39,488 nt of DNA, taken from Ruminococcaceae bacterium UBA3215. GTDB taxonomy: Bacteria; Bacillota; Clostridia; Oscillospirales; Ruminococcaceae. Below the pieces are notes generated by a model. It was given only the letters and a program-made list of their open reading frames with translations. It was not told where the DNA came from and did not search any database. This document shows positions 38,425 to 39,488 of this stretch, one piece after another. The position numbers and the translations under genes were made by a program. The DNA lies in assembly GCA_002363155.1 (NCBI GenBank), contig DEWH01000028.1, positions 1 to 39,488 of the forward strand. The letters run 5' to 3'. The stretch's first letter is position 1, and every line of letters starts with the position of its first letter.

Positions 38425-39345
38425 ATGAGTGATCTTAATCTTAAAATGTACTCTGTGCAGAACGCGGCTTCGTCACAGCGCACCGACTACTCGCTCAGCA
38501 ATATCTCATCGTCAAAAGACGACAGTATAAATACCAATCAGAGCATATTCCAGGAGTATCTCCAGAAACTCAAGGAAAATTCCGACGGTAAGGCAAAGGA
38601 GACTCTCCAGGCTTTGCAGAACATTCCGATAAGCCAGGTAAGCCGGCTGTTCGACGATCTCCAGGTAAAATCCGTTGAGCAGGCAGGCAAGATGTTCGAT
38701 GATCTGAAGATAAAGTCCACCGATGAGATAAGCTCGATACTTGCAGCCGCAAAGAACAATGCGGTTCAGAATACCGCAAAGACCCAGAAGCCGGAAAACC
38801 AGGTGCTCAAGTTCATTGACAGGTCTATGGAATCACTGTCCGCCGCGAACGAGAAGCTTAAGGAGCATTCCGAAAGAATGGCGGAAGCGCGTGAGAAGCT
38901 CGATGCCGGATTCAGACGCGATGCAAACACCGGCGAGCTTGACAGAGAGAAAGCCCGTGCTGCAGCAAAGGATTTCGTGGACAGGTACAACGAGCTTGCC
39001 GACAGCATAAAGAACAGCGGAAACGGGACAGTTGAAAGCAAATCGAAGCTTATAAGCGAGATGTCCGACGCATACGGCAAACGGCTGGAAAATGTTGGCA
39101 TCACCAAGGACGACAGCGGACGGCTCACACTTGACGAGAATAAGCTTGACCAGGCAAGCGAGCGTGATATCGAGCGTGTTTTCGGCAAGGAGGATTCCTT
39201 TGCGGAGTTCATTGACGGACAGGCAAAACAGCTTGCCGCCTACGCACAGACCGATCTCTATCAGCGTTCCAGCGCCTATACCGATGCCGGAAATGTGACC
39301 CAGGTATCCAACATCAGCGGCTCGTATTTCAACATGCTCGGCTGA
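38425..39345 (+). CDS. FliD-C-like protein driven by a flagellar-type promoter
   Basis: 306 residues after a strong AAGGAGGG ribosome site. The N-terminal 70 residues are polar and flexible. An internal repeat follows (RLFDDLQVKSVEQA, KMFDDLKIKSTDEI). From about 120 the protein is helical and coiled-coil-like, and 190-280 resembles the C-terminal part of the flagellar cap FliD: AAKDFVDRYNELADSI, then YGKRLENVGITKDDSGRL, then LTLDENKLDQASERDIERVFG. The FliD N-terminal domain is missing and the length is about half. It could be a filament-associated or secreted accessory protein. No flagellar genes are adjacent. Confidence 0.8.
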   Translation: MSDLNLKMYSVQNAASSQRTDYSLSNISSSKDDSINTNQSIFQEYLQKLKENSDGKAKETLQALQNIPISQVSRLFDDLQVKSVEQAGKMFDDLKIKSTDEISSILAAAKNNAVQNTAKTQKPENQVLKFIDRSMESLSAANEKLKEHSERMAEAREKLDAGFRRDANTGELDREKARAAAKDFVDRYNELADSIKNSGNGTVESKSKLISEMSDAYGKRLENVGITKDDSGRLTLDENKLDQASERDIERVFGKEDSFAEFIDGQAKQLAAYAQTDLYQRSSAYTDAGNVTQVSNISGSYFNMLG

Positions 39346-39361
39346 AGATGTATCGCTTCAC

Positions 39362-39418
39362 TCAAGAGATTTGAGAGATTTTGAGAGAATTTAGAGAGAT
39401 TTGAGAGATTTGAGAGAG
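39362..39418 (+). repeat. Short tandem repeat TTGAGAGATT
   Basis: About five imperfect 10-11-bp units of TTGAGAGATT follow the FliD-like gene. No hairpin or coding potential is seen. Confidence 0.8.
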
Positions 39419-39480
39419 GGGGCGCTGCCCCCCAACCCCCCGCCAACCCCCTTTAAAAAAGGTGGCGGCGGACGCGCCGC
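39419..39480 (+). repeat. Intergenic hairpin repeat, copy D, at window edge
   Basis: GGGGGCGCTGCCCCCC, then CCGCCAACCCCCTTTAAAAAAGG in two pieces, the same order as copy A at 6078-6156. The right part differs (GTGGCGGCGGAC) and may continue beyond the window. Confidence 0.75.
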
Positions 39481-39488
39481 GGCGAAAT

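Noticed and set aside
1..39488. tRNA genes, phage genes, transposases and toxin-antitoxin pairs
   Set aside because: No T-arm/anticodon pattern, integrase, transposase or paired small toxin-antitoxin genes were found on reading both strands.

Overview
The window looks like a chromosomal segment from a spore-forming, Gram-positive gut-type Clostridia, most likely Oscillospiraceae/Ruminococcaceae. The grounds are AGGAGG-type ribosome binding sites, perfect sigma-A promoters (TTGACA, 17 bp, TATAAT, often with an upstream TRTG element), sporulation genes (sigE, spoIIGA, spoVS), Rex, a CdaA/CdaR pair, a type-A RNase P RNA, and many short intergenic repeat modules. GC content looks close to 50 percent. 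No phage, transposase, CRISPR array or tRNA was seen. The species assignment is inference.

Layout. 1-440: start of a 16S rRNA gene on the minus strand with its leader and tandem promoters. 441-2522 (-): a large acidic membrane protein. 2712-6069 (+): a compact run of a hypothetical protein, a hotdog thioesterase, an FAD dehydrogenase, inorganic pyrophosphatase and tadA. 6219-8867 (+): a polysaccharide flippase-like protein and a DprA-like protein. 8864-10310 (-): a YbaK-type deacylase and a D-2-hydroxyacid dehydrogenase. 10675-12328 (+): a MarR regulator and DAHP synthase, separated by two striking palindromes. 12583-13536 (+): an Rsm22-like protein with an Fe-S motif. 13771-14130 (-): rnpB, back to back with a DUF3810 protein. 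15485-16399 (+): a secreted or membrane-anchored SH3 protein. 16697-22087 (-): aconitase, a zinc-ribbon protein, NADP-isocitrate dehydrogenase, Rex and an unknown protein, which together suggest redox-linked 2-oxoglutarate supply. 22321-27292 (+): two envelope proteins, a GHL10-like lipoprotein and a GHL10-like/amidase fusion. 27901-30271 (+): purA, ymdB, spoVS. 30525-32799 (+): a two-gene ABC exporter. 33121-34015 (+): an Rrf2 regulator and a MaoC hydratase. 34182-36406 (+): cdaA-cdaR (c-di-AMP synthesis). 36643-38217 (-): spoIIGA-sigE. 38425-39345 (+): a FliD-C-like protein behind a textbook sigma-28 promoter.

The most interesting material is between genes. An 11-bp stem at 30277-30390 closes a possible multi-branched RNA after spoVS. 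It is followed by a promoter, an operator-like palindrome and a terminator-like hairpin packed into about 70 bp. Several families of short repeats (a CCCCTTTAAAAAGGGG hairpin family, an approximately 200-bp terminator-bearing repeat in opposite orientations, and a MITE-like element with terminal inverted repeats) sit at gene ends, and one separates the Rrf2 promoter from its gene. At the right end, a sigma-28 promoter drives an isolated, shortened FliD-like protein with no other flagellar gene in view.

All calls come from reading the sequence. No database search or folding program was run.
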